Source: Sycobia sp. Sy_11
Lineage: Eukaryota; Arthropoda; Insecta; Hymenoptera; Epichrysomallidae
NCBI GenBank assembly: GCA_018907035.1
Contig: JACCIC010000285.1
Coordinates: 62,001 to 126,000, forward strand
Length of the DNA: 64,000 nt
Reading direction: 5' to 3'
Position 1 is the first letter of the stretch. Every line of letters starts with the position of its first letter. The position numbers and the translations under genes were made by a program. The notes beneath the pieces were generated by a model. That model was given only the letters and a program-made list of their open reading frames with translations. It had not been told where the DNA came from and ran no database searches. Shown piece after piece: positions 34,747-45,540 of the stretch.

Positions 34747-36250
34747 TTCTTGCTCCATCGTGCTCTCGCCCTCAACATTCTCCACAGGCCCCCGTTCCTC
34801 CCGGCGGCTCACCTTGAAGGCTAACCTGCCCAGGAGGTACGAGGGTCTATGGTCTAGCGCCGCGAACAACCTGGCGTGCGATTCTGGCATGGTCAGTACG
34901 AGGAGATGTTTATCTCCTCCGTCAGACCTTCCTTCCTTGCCGTCCTTTGTGTTGACGACTCTCCATAGTTTGGTTTTACCCCTGAGGGATGTATTATGCC
35001 CCTCAAGCCTTTCCAAGACGGTGGACGGGTTCTCCGGGGGACCCGGTATCCACGTCACCGCCTTGATCCTGGCCTGTAGAGCTCTACACCCCCCATTTTC
35101 AGATTGGCCCCACCCCAGGGAAAGTCCAGAGTAGCCAGTCTAGCGGCCAGCCACTCCTTTGCCTCCGGGTTGTTGGCCACCAATATGATGGCGCCTCCCT
35201 TACAGAAGGAGGCATCGAATTTGGAACATGTGTCAGGTGGTGCACTATATATAACCTTCGACACCGCCCCTCGAAATTATGAAAACATTTCCGAAGTGAT
35301 GGTTGTCTCTGGATACTCTTCATGCACCACGACACATGTAAGGGGGTTTGACCTTTGGGCAGCCGTGATAATTCCGGCATCCGCTAGCCTTCCTCCCTGG
35401 GGGGCAGGGTTCCTTTAGTGTCACCGCCGCCTCTCCCCTCCTTATGCTTTTTAGAAATATCGGATGTCGAAGGCGGACTCTTATCAGATCCCTGTCGCCT
35501 TTTCATCCCGATCTTAATCTGCGTGGTAGGCCTCGGGGTGCTGGTCCCGCTAGCATTTTTCTACCGGGCCAACTTCCTCCTGGCTGAGCCACACAGCCTC
35601 TTTTTCTTGGAGGCAGTACTGCCTCCCTCTACACTGGTTAGTATTTCAGGGATCACAATCACTCCAGGCTTGTTGGAGCTGCGTCCTCCTTGCCCACTTC
35701 GCCAGTAACTCCTTCTTAGGTCCTCAGGGGCATTGCATCCTCCCGGGCCTCGCATTCTATATTTTTCTTTTACCTTCCATAAAAGTCCCACGAGTAGCTA
35801 GGGAAATAAAAGTCCGCCGACACAGAGCCCCGCATGTGCCGGTAAGGCTATATACTCAGAAAGGTCGCCCAGTGTTCCCGAGGCATCGTTTGTGACCGCT
35901 ACTACCCCAGCGGCCAAGTCGGTACCCTTCAGCACGATAGCTTCCACCTTGGGTTTGGGGGTTGGATATAGTACCCATTGCGCCTCCTTCCGGACGCAAT
36001 GGGGAATTGCCCTTAGCCTCTGGGATGTCCGCCTGGTTGTTCTCGAGAATCCCGAGGCCCAGCTCCGGCTGCGAGAGAGACCTACGCGGGTTCCTTATTC
36101 AAGGACCCCACCGGAGTGGTTACTCTGGCGCCCGAGAGGCGGTTTGCCGCATCATTACCTTTTCACCACCCAGCCTGCCCTAGGGCAGGGCCGCACCCTC
36201 CCAGACCATTGCCGGGTCAGCCGCTAAGATCCCCAGACGAGCCTCCACAC
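34746..36250 (-). pseudogene. ORF1 (gag-like) of the LOA/I element
   Basis: The 5' half is a Lys/Arg/Ser-rich, low-complexity region broken by stops (35418-36250). The 3' half, in two overlapping frames (35380-35055 and 35058-34750), gives a globular domain: a G-G-A-I-I-L-V-A-N-N-P-E-A-K-E-W-L segment, then W-I-P-G-P-P-E-N and an L-E-R-L-E-G-H-N segment. This is the pattern of the DUF4780-type domain common in insect LOA ORF1 proteins. These proteins bind element RNA. The frame runs without a stop into the endonuclease, so the normal ORF1 end appears lost by mutation. The assignment to DUF4780 is from memory of the family pattern and needs a profile search. Confidence 0.55.
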
Positions 36251-36292
36251 CGGCCTACAAGAGACACGCGACAAGGTGTCAACCCCTGGTGG

Positions 36293-36295
<3 letters not shown>

Positions 36296-36334
<39 letters not shown>
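36296..36334. repeat. (AT)n microsatellite at 5' end of the non-LTR element
   Basis: About 19 AT units exactly at the 5' limit of the element. Confidence 0.9.
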
Positions 36335-36336
<2 letters not shown>

Positions 36337-36584
36337 TACTTATTTCGCTTAGAGAGAACTTAGCAACTTAACGAGCATATTCTTTGCGACCCATCTTTGT
36401 CGCATTTTTGTTTATTCTTTTTATTTTAATTTTCTGCTCAATAAATATATATTATTGAGACCAAATGCTGATTTGATATGATTCATCCATCCAATATTTT
36501 TCAGGTTATAAACTGGCACGCCTCAACTAATTGGGCCGGTTTAATTTTCTTTGTGCGTAAACAAGGCGCCTGCCGTAAATTTTT

Positions 36585-36850
36585 TTTTTTTTTTTATTCA
36601 TATATACCACAATCAGTATGCTAACTTCTTTCTTTTCATTGCAAAAAAGATCGTGACTCGTTGAGCGGAAGAACGATTTCGCATCTTTCAAAAGTGACTC
36701 TGGAAACAGCTCAGGACAACCAGGCATATTCACGAGGAAGTTGAAAGTTGTTTCACACATTCTTTTTTGCATGTCATTTACAATGGGACGATGGTAGATC
36801 ACGTTGTAGTTATGAAAAAAAATAGAGTAAAGCGCAAGTGAGTATTATGA
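36585..36850 (-). pseudogene. Coding-like fragment ending in poly(A), possible retrocopy
   Basis: On the minus strand a frame of about 75 codons has balanced, protein-like composition: a C-E-T-T-F-N-F-L-V-N-M-P-G segment, then P-E-L-F-P-E-S-L-L-K-D-A-K-S-F-F-R. It leads directly into AATAAA merged with an A-run of about 17 (36580-36596). A coding tail joined to a poly(A) tract with no 3' untranslated region suggests either the 3' end of an unrecognised non-LTR element or a retroposed piece of a host mRNA. No start codon context or splice site was found, and no family was recognised. Confidence 0.3.
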
Positions 36851-36859
36851 GTGATCAGA

Positions 36860-38339
36860 ATTGTCAGATCAGCCTTGAATTTTATTTTTCTTTTTAAAGA
36901 CAAAATGAAGAATCTAAATAAGTTCAGATCTCGTATACGTAAGCTGCTTTCAGGATTTATTTATCGAGTTCAATTAAATAAAAAAACATAATGTTTGATA
37001 TTTGAAATTCAAATCGTAAATTTATCTGATGAGTTTGAAAAACACATGAAATTTCTTTTTTTTTGAAACAGAAATCAATTTGAACGTATGTATAATTTTT
37101 TTTAATACGGTGCGATTAAAACTGTACATGAATACGAGCTTATATTTTTATATCTTAACGAGCATTCCCCGTCTCGGCTTCACCCGAAATAATAATTTAA
37201 CCGATTTATTAAAGAATTCTATAATATCAATACAAAAATTTTCTACGTATAAATATAAATTCCTATAGATAATTTTACCATTAGTTACTTCTATATAATA
37301 AGGTGCTATTTCACAGATGATTTTTTTTGCTTCCATTTCGGTTAGTATAATTTACTAAATATTAAATGTGCTACAATGGAGTAACGTTAAGGTGCTCGCG
37401 CGTGTATCGCCATGCCTTGTGCTCGAATCCGTCCTCTTTCCTTACTACTCGCCTCCATGCTCCGCTTGCTTGCTTGCATGCCTGACTGTTTGTGATGAGC
37501 TGACGAGCCAACGATAAAGGAAATGATTATACTGAGTATCCATCAAAATAAGCAAGAACGTAATAATAACTTTAAAAAAAATAAAAAACAACTTGACAGA
37601 AAAAGAAATAATTGCGTGAAAACTTAGTACATAATCAATCAAAGGACTTTCTGTTGAACGTTTTATTATCATCAATACTTTGACTATTGATTTCATCTAG
37701 AATTAGCTTGATTATTATTATGATTTAAATATTAGCAATAGTAAGAAAGCATAGTAAAATCCTTTTTAGTCTTTAAAAAGGGATGCATTGAACACTGTTG
37801 TATCCATTTTATATTAAAATAATTATATTATTATAATTTTTCATTTAAGTTCACAGTATAAATGTGAAAATATTAACTTTATCATTAATTCGTCAAATTA
37901 ATAATTTTTTTTTTAAAAAATCAAAACTAATATACCAGAAATGAAAACCTATTTGTCGATAGAAAGTTTAGAATCGTTAGTAGTAAGTGGCACTCATAAA
38001 AATCAGAATAATAAAAAAAAAATCTAATTGAGCTATTTACGTGAAATGAAAATTATTGTATTCATTATTCGCAAAAAGAGGGACAAAAGACTAGGAAAAA
38101 AAATTTCTAGTGTATGAATCTTATTCTGTGCATCATTTTAAAGAGGCGTCAACATATCTATATTTTATTTAACTGATTCTTTGGAATCTATAATAGGGGA
38201 AATGCATCTATTTCAAACATCGAGTTGATTCTCTTTCTATATGCGTATTGTTTACATATAAGCAATATATGTAAGCTCTTACTTACGTATATGCTCAAAA
38301 TTTAAGGAAGAATTACGATTCGATTTCTAATGAAAAAGT
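36860..38339. other. AT-rich spacer
   Basis: No recognisable gene. A GCTT/TGCT-rich patch (37450-37490) and A-rich stretches only. Confidence 0.5.
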
Positions 38340-38837
38340 GATAATCACTTAGGTCAAAGTTGTGTTTCGCGCCGCGAAGGGTCGCACTCAACGCTGCCCG
38401 AATACCGTCCCCCGCCCCCGTAAGTAACGCCTTCCCTATTTCGTTCTTCGTGAGATTCGCAACGCGCAGTCACTCTCGTTTCGACCACCGGAGAGTATAG
38501 TCAAATGTGAGCATAACGAAAAGAAGAGAGAGGAAAAAGAAGAAGAAGAAGAAGAAGAAAGAGTGTAAGAAGTCAAAGAACGAAAGCGAGGCGAAAGAAA
38601 ATAAGAAAGGGCAGAAGTGAAGAGAGAGAAAGAAAGAGAGAACAGAAATAAGAGACAGTAGTCGCCGCGACCTTCGCCCGTTCTTGGTATGTTTACCGCG
38701 TGTTAATATATTAAGTTAGTTTCGAATTCGCGTTAGATTATTTGTCGGATACTTAATTTTACTTGTTATAATTTTCGCGTGTGCGACGAGATTAAATAAT
38801 TATTCGTGTGTAAATTATTATGTATTTTTGGAATAAA

Positions 38838-38890
<53 letters not shown>

Positions 38891-39481
38891 TTGAAACAAA
38901 ATCTTTATTTGTGTAAAATCGAAATAAATTTACATGGCCATGTTTCTCGCCGTCGCAAAGTTGGAGACGGAGGGAAGCAGAGGTAGTAGCGGTGCCGCAC
39001 CCATACGCTGAACCATCGGCTCGGCACTACCTTTCCACCGACGGACCCACCCGAAGCCATTGCCGACCAGTCAAGACAGAAAGCGAGGTGAGTGTGCGTC
39101 GCGTGGCGGACAGAATGGTTTATGTTTTGGTGCTCCTTTCGATTGCCGGGCGAGATCACGGTCGGTTCGGCGACAATGGTGTTTGGATGCGGCGGGCGGA
39201 GCCCACGCGAAGAAAAAAGGATTCGTCGAGTAATAAAAGAAAAATAAATAAATTTTTTTTTGGTATCTAGTTTCCTGGGCCTGAAATTCCCACTCCCTTG
39301 ACGTGTTGTGTGTGTGCTGGTATGTATGAGTGTGCTATTTTTTCGTTTTCTCCCTTCAGTCCAGCGGAGCTGCCCCAGTGATTTAGGAGTAGGTGAGTAG
39401 GTGAAATATAAATTTATTTTTATGTGCACGCATGAATATTAAATTAAATATAAATTTAATTATATCAAATTCGGCATCACA
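38340..39481 (+). repeat. LTR candidate upstream of a tRNA-Lys-type primer-binding site
   Basis: A GC-mixed block ends in ...GGCATCACA four bases before an 18-base sequence matching a lysine-tRNA primer-binding site (39486-39503). It contains a GAA/AGA-rich tract (38535-38640), AATAAA near 38830 and 38930, a (GT)n run (38841-38888) and a GC-rich second half. An LTR of about 1.1 kb is therefore likely. The 5' limit is uncertain, and no second LTR copy is in the window. Confidence 0.4.
38841..38888. repeat. (GT)n microsatellite
   Basis: About 24 perfect GT units. Confidence 0.95.
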
Positions 39482-39485
39482 AATA

Positions 39486-39503
39486 TGGCACCCAACGTGG
39501 GTC
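39486..39503 (+). promoter_or_regulatory. Primer-binding site of tRNA-Lys type
   Basis: TGGCACCCAACGTGGGTC is complementary to the 3' end of lysine tRNA (CCA end plus CCCACGTTGGGCG-type acceptor/T-arm) with two mismatches out of 18. Its position four bases after a TCACA end is that expected right behind a 5' LTR. Confidence 0.5.
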
Positions 39504-39894
39504 GAAGCTGGCCTACAAGGAATTGAATTTTCGTCACGTGACGAAGCTATTTTGACCACGTGGCTGCGTGCGGCGGAAGCAGCTATGATACGGGCAGAAG
39601 CGTTCGGCGTTTTCATTGTAGATTTATTTAAAATTTTCTTATGGTAAGCAATGTAAGTGAATTGAGTAAATTTCGTATTTTTATTTAAAATATTAATAAA
39701 ATCCAATAGAAATACATATTTCATAATTTTACATTAATATTTTTATGTTCTAAAATTTGGCAATTTATATAAATTCATTTAAGATTCTTTAAAATTTATT
39801 CTTAAAAATATGTTTAAATTTTAGAAATTATATGTTTTACATTCGTGAAAAAAAACTTTATTAATTTTCAAGCCTTAATTTAGATCAAAAAGTA
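39504..39894 (+). other. Truncated leader of the LTR element
   Basis: About 150 GC-richer bases after the primer-binding site, with a frame of about 70 codons (39432-39647) that starts inside the LTR and matches nothing known to me, then AT-rich DNA up to mariner copy 2. No gag or pol sequence follows, so the element is cut off here. Confidence 0.35.
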
Positions 39895-41180
39895 TCAGGT
39901 ATGTGAATAAGTCTTTCCCGTTTTTTTTCAAATTTTGAGCCTTTATTGTGAAAAAATGGTTACAAATGAATTATTGAAAATATTGGCCATCGCTAGCTAC
40001 AACTTTTTCCCATCTTTCTGGCAACATACGAATCCCGTTGCGAAAAAATTCGACCGGTTTGGCCTCTATCCAGTCATCCACCCATTTTTTGGCTTCCTCG
40101 TAGGAATGGAAGTGCTGGTCAGCCAGGCCATGCGTCATCGATCTGAAGAGATGGTAATCAGACGGAGCAACGTCTGGACTATACGGCGGGTGGGGTAGGA
40201 CTTCCCATTTGAGCGTTTCTAAGTATGTTTTCACCGGCGGTGCAACATGTGGGCGAGCATTGTCATGTTGCAAAATAACTTTGTCGTGCCTGTCGGAGTA
40301 TTGTGGCCGTTTTTCTCGCAGTGCGCGGCTCAAACGCATCAACTGTCGTCGATAGACCTCGCCTGTCATCCTTTCATTCGGTTTCAGAAGCTCATAGTAA
40401 ACCACACCTAGCTGGTCCCACCATATACAGAGAATGAGCTTGGCGCCATGAATATTTAGCTTGGCCGTCGATGATGATGCATGGCCGGGTAGTCCCCATG
40501 ATTTTCTTCGCTTCGGATTATCGTAACGTATCCACTTTTCATCGCCAGTCACGATACGATGCAGAAAACCCTTTCTTTTATGTCGCTGAAGCAGCTGTTC
40601 GCAAGTGAAAAAACGCCGTTCGACGTCTCTCAGCTTCAGTTCGTACGGCACCCAATTTCCTTGCTTTTGGATCAGTCCCATGGCTTTCAAACGCTTGGAA
40701 ATGGTTGTTCGGTCAACTCCCAATGCTTCAGCAAGTTCTTCTTGCGTTTGACAAGAATCTTCATCAAGCAAAGTCGCCAATTCTCGATCTTCAAAGATTT
40801 GCGGCCGCCCGGAACGCTCCTTGTCTTCCACGTCGAAATCACCGCTTTTGAAGCGTCGAAACCATCCGCGAACACTTGAATCATCGACACAACCTTCTCC
40901 ATAAGCCTCCTGAAGCAATCGATGCGTCTCGGCAGCAGATTTCTTCAAATTAAACCAATAAAGTGAAACTTCCCGCAAATGACGTCGACTCGGCTCAAAT
41001 TTCGACATTTTCACGATATCAAAAATTTATGATGCGAAAAAATTTTAACTAATGTGTTAGTATGGAATTGTTGACATATGAATAAGCTTTGATTATGACA
41101 TATGTAACCATTGAATACTCGCACAGTATTGGTGGCGCCATCTCTTACAAAAAACGGGAAAGACTTATTCACACTCCTAA
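39895..41180 (-). mobile_element. Mariner copy 2 (1286 bp), intact
   Basis: Same family, length and orientation as copy 1. It has inverted ends of about 30 bp and a TA duplication at 39893-39894 and 41181-41182. Only scattered single-base differences from copy 1 are visible, many at CpG sites. The transposase frame is complete, so this copy could be autonomous. Confidence 0.95.
39971..41008 (-). CDS. Mariner transposase, intact (345 codons)
   Basis: Cut-and-paste transposase of the mariner (D,D34D) family, acting in the nucleus on TA-flanked inverted repeats. The start chosen is ATG at 41006-41008. An in-frame GTG two codons earlier is not a eukaryotic start. Residues 1-110 form the two helix-turn-helix DNA-binding units (WFRRFKSGDF at about 49-58, VDRTTISKRL at about 98-107). 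The linker motif WVPYEL is at about 119-124. The catalytic residues are D156 (TGDEKW), D249 (HDNARPH) and D284 (PSDYHLF), exactly 34 residues apart for the last two. No stop or frameshift interrupts the frame, unlike copy 1. Similar elements are widespread in ants and bees, and several have moved horizontally. Transposition activity cannot be judged from sequence alone. Confidence 0.93.
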   Translation of the reverse strand: MSKFEPSRRHLREVSLYWFNLKKSAAETHRLLQEAYGEGCVDDSSVRGWFRRFKSGDFDVEDKERSGRPQIFEDRELATLLDEDSCQTQEELAEALGVDRTTISKRLKAMGLIQKQGNWVPYELKLRDVERRFFTCEQLLQRHKRKGFLHRIVTGDEKWIRYDNPKRRKSWGLPGHASSSTAKLNIHGAKLILCIWWDQLGVVYYELLKPNERMTGEVYRRQLMRLSRALREKRPQYSDRHDKVILQHDNARPHVAPPVKTYLETLKWEVLPHPPYSPDVAPSDYHLFRSMTHGLADQHFHSYEEAKKWVDDWIEAKPVEFFRNGIRMLPERWEKVVASDGQYFQ

Positions 41181-41182
41181 TA

Positions 41183-43018
41183 TATTTGCAAATCTACCAA
41201 AAAAAATAATTTTGTATGAAAATTATTTAAGTTATTTTTCTAGAATTATTCTTATTAAAACTTCGACGAGTTATATTGATAAAATCAAAAGAAGGAAAAT
41301 GATATAATCGAGTACAAAATTTATTATTCTATAATCAATCATGATCTCCTTAAGATTTGAATTAATTAATAGCGTCGAAATCTATTGATTTAATTGTAAA
41401 TGATACCTTACTTTTTTTCTATTTATATATTGAGTAAAGTAACTTATATAAAAGATTAGTTCTTCTTTTTTCGGTAGAAAGTGAAAATTGTTTTTTTCTG
41501 TTATATTTATTATGTCTAGTATATAGCTTTATATAAAAACAAATAAATAAATTATAATAATCCGATACATAAATTGAACATAAAAATATATAAAATTATA
41601 AATTATATAAAAACAAATCAATATATTATAATGATCTAATACATAAATTAAACATAAAAATATATAAAAAGACGAATGGTGTTAGTATGCGCTTAAAATG
41701 TATATTCGTGCTTTATTACTGAAACATTTACGCTTTAATGAGTGAACCGTTTGTTTTTATTGGTGGTGCAATTTTAATAAATCCATCTGTCCCAACGACC
41801 ACAGGAGCACTCTGTCATGACAATATTGCGGCAAACAGGGTGTAACGATTGGAGAAAATGGGGGTATGTAAAAGTCCCGCAACCCTAAGAGAATATTGTA
41901 TAATTAGTGGCAGAATTAGTACATATAATTAATGGTACCGACTGAAATTGAAATAAAAAAATAATCTGCGAATAGCATTTTTTATATGAAAACAACTATA
42001 CATATATACATAGTGTTGGGTTATTAGTAAAGGAACTTCCTAACTTGTTTTTTTTATTAAAGTTGAAAAAAATATAGCCTATATTCTTTCCAAGATATAG
42101 AATACAGATTTTAAATATCAAATTGATTCTATGCATATTGGTGACGCATGTTTTTGAAAAAGTTATTTTGTTTATTTTCACTTGAAGTACTGGTTTCGGA
42201 TATTTAATATGATTTCCGTAATCTCCACGAATGCAACTCTAATGAACGATATGTGGTTAATCAATAACAAAATTATAGCCATACGATTGACATTGAGGTT
42301 GATTGCGTAATGAGAACGTTCCACATACTCTCTCTTTTTTTTTTTTTTTTATGTTATTTAACGTCGCTCCATTTATGCTTCCAAATATTGGTGCTAATCA
42401 GCGACGGAGGTCTACGATGTGTTTGTAAAATACTCTCTTAATATGGTGTAAGATTCTATGCATATTGGTTATGTATGTTTTCGAAAGGTTTATTTTGAAA
42501 AATTTGCACTCGACGAGGCTTTTAGGAAACGTAAATATTGATTATATTCCACTTAATACTAATGGTTATGTTTTTTCGATATGAGTTTCTATTTATCAAA
42601 AGCTATCGAAAACGGTTTGTCTTTTATGTATGCGTTTCCATTCCATTTAATGCCTTTGATGTGTTATAAAGCGAGGTCCTATTGAGTCACGTTTGAAACC
42701 ACCGGTTACAGTTTGTGGAACCTTCAAACTTAAAAAACTCAGCTTACTGCTACTGGTCATAGGTATTTAGGTGTTTTTTATTATAGGGAGCAAGAGATTT
42801 ACGAGGAAATTGAAAGCGAAAAATCGTTTTCCATATCTCTCATTTGCTTTTATAAACACAATTATATAGAATGAACAGTAATATATTTTTCATGAAACCG
42901 AATGGATGACTCCAGTAATTTTGATATTTTTGAATCGTCTCCGAACTGACCTTATTTTTTTACCATGATTTTTTAACATGTGGAAATGAAATAAAGTCTA
43001 TGGTGTCGAGAGAGATGA
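41183..43018. other. AT-rich spacer with small duplications
   Basis: No gene recognised. A tandem duplication of about 75 bases lies at 41537-41670 (CCGATACATAAATTGAACAT / TCTAATACATAAATTAAACA). The word GATTCTATGCATATTGGT recurs near 42123 and 42450. A GC-richer patch at 41780-41890 is unexplained. Confidence 0.45.
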
Positions 43019-43064
43019 GTGCGATCTATGGAAAATGAAGCAGGAGATTTTTTTGAACCGATGA

Positions 43065-43868
43065 GAGAAGGCTTTTCCTTCCTCTGCTACTTTGGAATTG
43101 CTTTCAATACCGCGGAGGAAAAATGCTTTTCGTCATCTTCCTTCAGGTTGTATCGTAGTTCAGGTAGACAAAATCAGGGTAGAAATTCGCACAAATTCCA
43201 GTACCAACAGCAAGAGCATCGGCAAGAGGTTGACACAAGTCCCACAGAAAGTATCACGGAAGATCATAGAAAATTTGTTTAATTGCTCGACGAGATCGGA
43301 GAAAAGTCTAGCCACTTATCTCCACAAATTGGAGGAAATGGTGGCCTGCGTAAAGTACGCAATAGAAGTTCAAGAAATCCTAAAGACATTCAGGTGTAAG
43401 TAATTTTTATTTATTTTTATTAATTAATTTATTTATTTATTTGTTATCTATTATATTGATTTATTTAATTTGTTTTTATTTTTTTTAAATTTTTGAATAT
43501 TTATTTAATTCATTTATTAATTTATTTATTTATTTGTTTTATTATTTTTTTTATTTATTTTTATTCAATTTTGTAGTATTTTTTTCTTTAATAAAGTTTG
43601 AATATTTATTTGTTATATATTATATTTCTTTAATTAATTGATTTCATTTATTTAATCAGTTTATGTGTTTTATTTATTAATTTATTTATTAATGTATTTG
43701 TTTCAATTTTTAGTTTCAGCCGACTCATCCATAAGAAAATTTTTCTCAGGCTTTCTGTCCATAACCCGCTCCAAACAAAGACACAGAAGTGTGAGTAGAC
43801 GCAGCAACCGCAGCAGTAGCAGCAGCAGTAGCCGCAGCAGCCGCAGCAACAGTATTAATAGTATATAG
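43065..43868 (+). CDS. Candidate two-exon gene with Arg/Ser-rich C-terminus
   Basis: The first exon-like frame (43065-43395) is open for 110 codons with helical, Lys/Glu/Leu-rich composition (ENLFNCSTRSEKSLATYLHK). It ends at a consensus donor GTAAGT (43396-43401) in phase 1. After about 320 AT-rich bases, a T-rich tract ends in TAG (43711-43713) or CAG (43717-43719). Either acceptor continues the same phase into a second exon that reads S-A-D-S-S-I-R-K-F-F-S-G, then a tail of Arg/Ser repeats (about 25 residues) to TAG at 43866-43868. SR-rich tails occur in splicing and nuclear proteins, but no RNA-binding domain is visible. The true start is not seen: the frame has no ATG near its 5' end and is closed by TGA at 43062, so an upstream exon is needed. 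Family unknown. Confidence 0.4.
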
Positions 43869-44199
43869 GGTGAAAATAATAAACAAAAACCGAAGCTAAT
43901 TTCTGAAGAAATTATTTTAAATTAAATGATGTAATCTATAAAATGTAGATATGAATGAAGGAATAATTAATTTTATACATTAAAAAAAATCTAAATTGAA
44001 ATTTATAAAAAAAAATGTTATATATTATAAATGTTGTATATTAAAAAAATAAAAAATGTTATCTTATTTATCTAATTTTTTTTATTTATTAGATTATCCT
44101 TTATTCCATTCCTTTCAATGAATTTATTATAGACAAAATATAGATTAAAAGTATATATTTATTTTAATATCATAATTTATGAAAATATTTTTTTAATAT

Positions 44200-44247
<48 letters not shown>

Positions 44248-45130
44248 TAAAAGAATAATTCATTTCCTACATTAAAAAATTTTGTAAATTGAAATGTATA
44301 AACAATTTTAATTTTATATTAAAAAATAAAGAATTTGATCTTATTTACCTAATATTTTTTTTCCTTTATTGGATTATCCTTCATCCCATTCTTTTCAATG
44401 AATTTGTTAGACTAAAATATAGATTAAAAGCATGTATTTATTTTATTAAATAATTTATGAATATATTTTTATTAATTTTAATTTAGTTTTATCAATTACC
44501 ATATATATTGTAATCCGAAATTAATATTTAATTAATTTTCTAGTCAGTTCTCAAGTAAAATCTCAGCTTTCCTTTTCCGTTAACTAGTTTTTCAAAGTTG
44601 TATGTTCGGTTCTATATAGATGTAATTTCAGTTTATTTATATTTAATACAGTTTTATCAAAATAATTAATAGTAGTCAAAAGAAATATTTAATTTATAGA
44701 ATTGACTTTTAATGAACATTTTGTTGTTGTTGTTAATATAAATTTTTTTAATTTAAATTTAGTTTAATAATAATTAATAAAATTTCATTAAATAATTAAT
44801 ATTAATGACTAAAAAATTTTTTAATTTATTTTAATAATTATTTTAATGAATTAACAAATATAATCAATTTTTTCATGATTTTATTATAAATCTTATTTAT
44901 TAATAATATATTTTTTATAGTAATATACAATTTATTATGTATATCTCTTTTTTATAAATATATTGTTGTTAATATAAATTCAGTTTATTGGTAATTAATA
45001 AAATTTAATAAAATTTTAATTTATCAAATATATATTTATTTTAATGAAATAGGAAAAATAATTAAATTCATAATTTGTTTAAAAATTCATTTTGTTAATA
45101 ATATATATTTTTTTTATAGTAATATACAAT
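43869..45130. repeat. AT-rich tandem duplications
   Basis: About 250 bases at 43952-44200 recur at 44245-44480 (shared words such as GGATTATCCTT and CTTTTCAATGAATTTGTTAGA-like), separated by an (AT)n run at 44202-44244. A second tandem pair lies at about 44830-44950 and 45020-45140 (shared TAGTAATATACAATTTATTAT). No coding capacity. Confidence 0.6.
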
Positions 45131-45139
45131 TTATTATAT

Positions 45140-45496
45140 TATTCAATTTCGTCTCGTCCATTCTTTCGACTCAAATAATTTTGTAACCATGTAGAAATTA
45201 TCAAGACGTTCCGGATGGAAGGCATTGGTAAATGTCTCCTACACAATTGATGGTTTTGGCACAGCACATATGAATCTTCACTCTGCATTGATTGTAATGA
45301 AGAATAATGAAACTCCTCCACTTCCGATATAATTTTGGAATTAACTTATTTTTTTCGAATTAGAAAAAGTGTGAAAAAGTATGAAAAAGTATGAAAAAAT
45401 ATGATAAAAGTATGATAAAATATTAAAAACTATAATAAAAGTATGACAGAGTATGAAAAAGTATGAAGAAATATGAACAAGTATAATAAACGTATA

Positions 45497-45540
<44 letters not shown>

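Larger units (their letters stand above)
31035..36297 (-). mobile_element. LOA/I-type non-LTR retrotransposon, nearly full length, broken
   Basis: On the minus strand the order is ORF1 (gag-like), then ORF2 with endonuclease, reverse transcriptase, RNase H and a C-terminal Cys/His motif, then a short 3' tail of TAA-type repeats at about 31040. This order, with RNase H after the reverse transcriptase, marks the I/LOA group and excludes Jockey, RTE and CR1. At about 5.2 kb it is close to full length. Several stops and frame changes in both frames make it inactive. Both ends abut simple repeats: (TA)n/(CA)n at the 3' side, (AT)n at the 5' side. Confidence 0.85.

Noticed and set aside
39432..39647. 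71-codon frame over the LTR end and primer-binding site
   Set aside because: Starts inside the LTR and crosses the primer-binding site, so it is unlikely to be translated as a gene.
41780..41890. GC-richer patch resembling structural RNA
   Set aside because: I could not fit it to any rRNA, tRNA or snRNA fold.
45366..45480. Regular short repeats resembling a CRISPR array
   Set aside because: Units of 10-12 bases without spacers in a eukaryotic AT-rich setting: ordinary tandem repeat.
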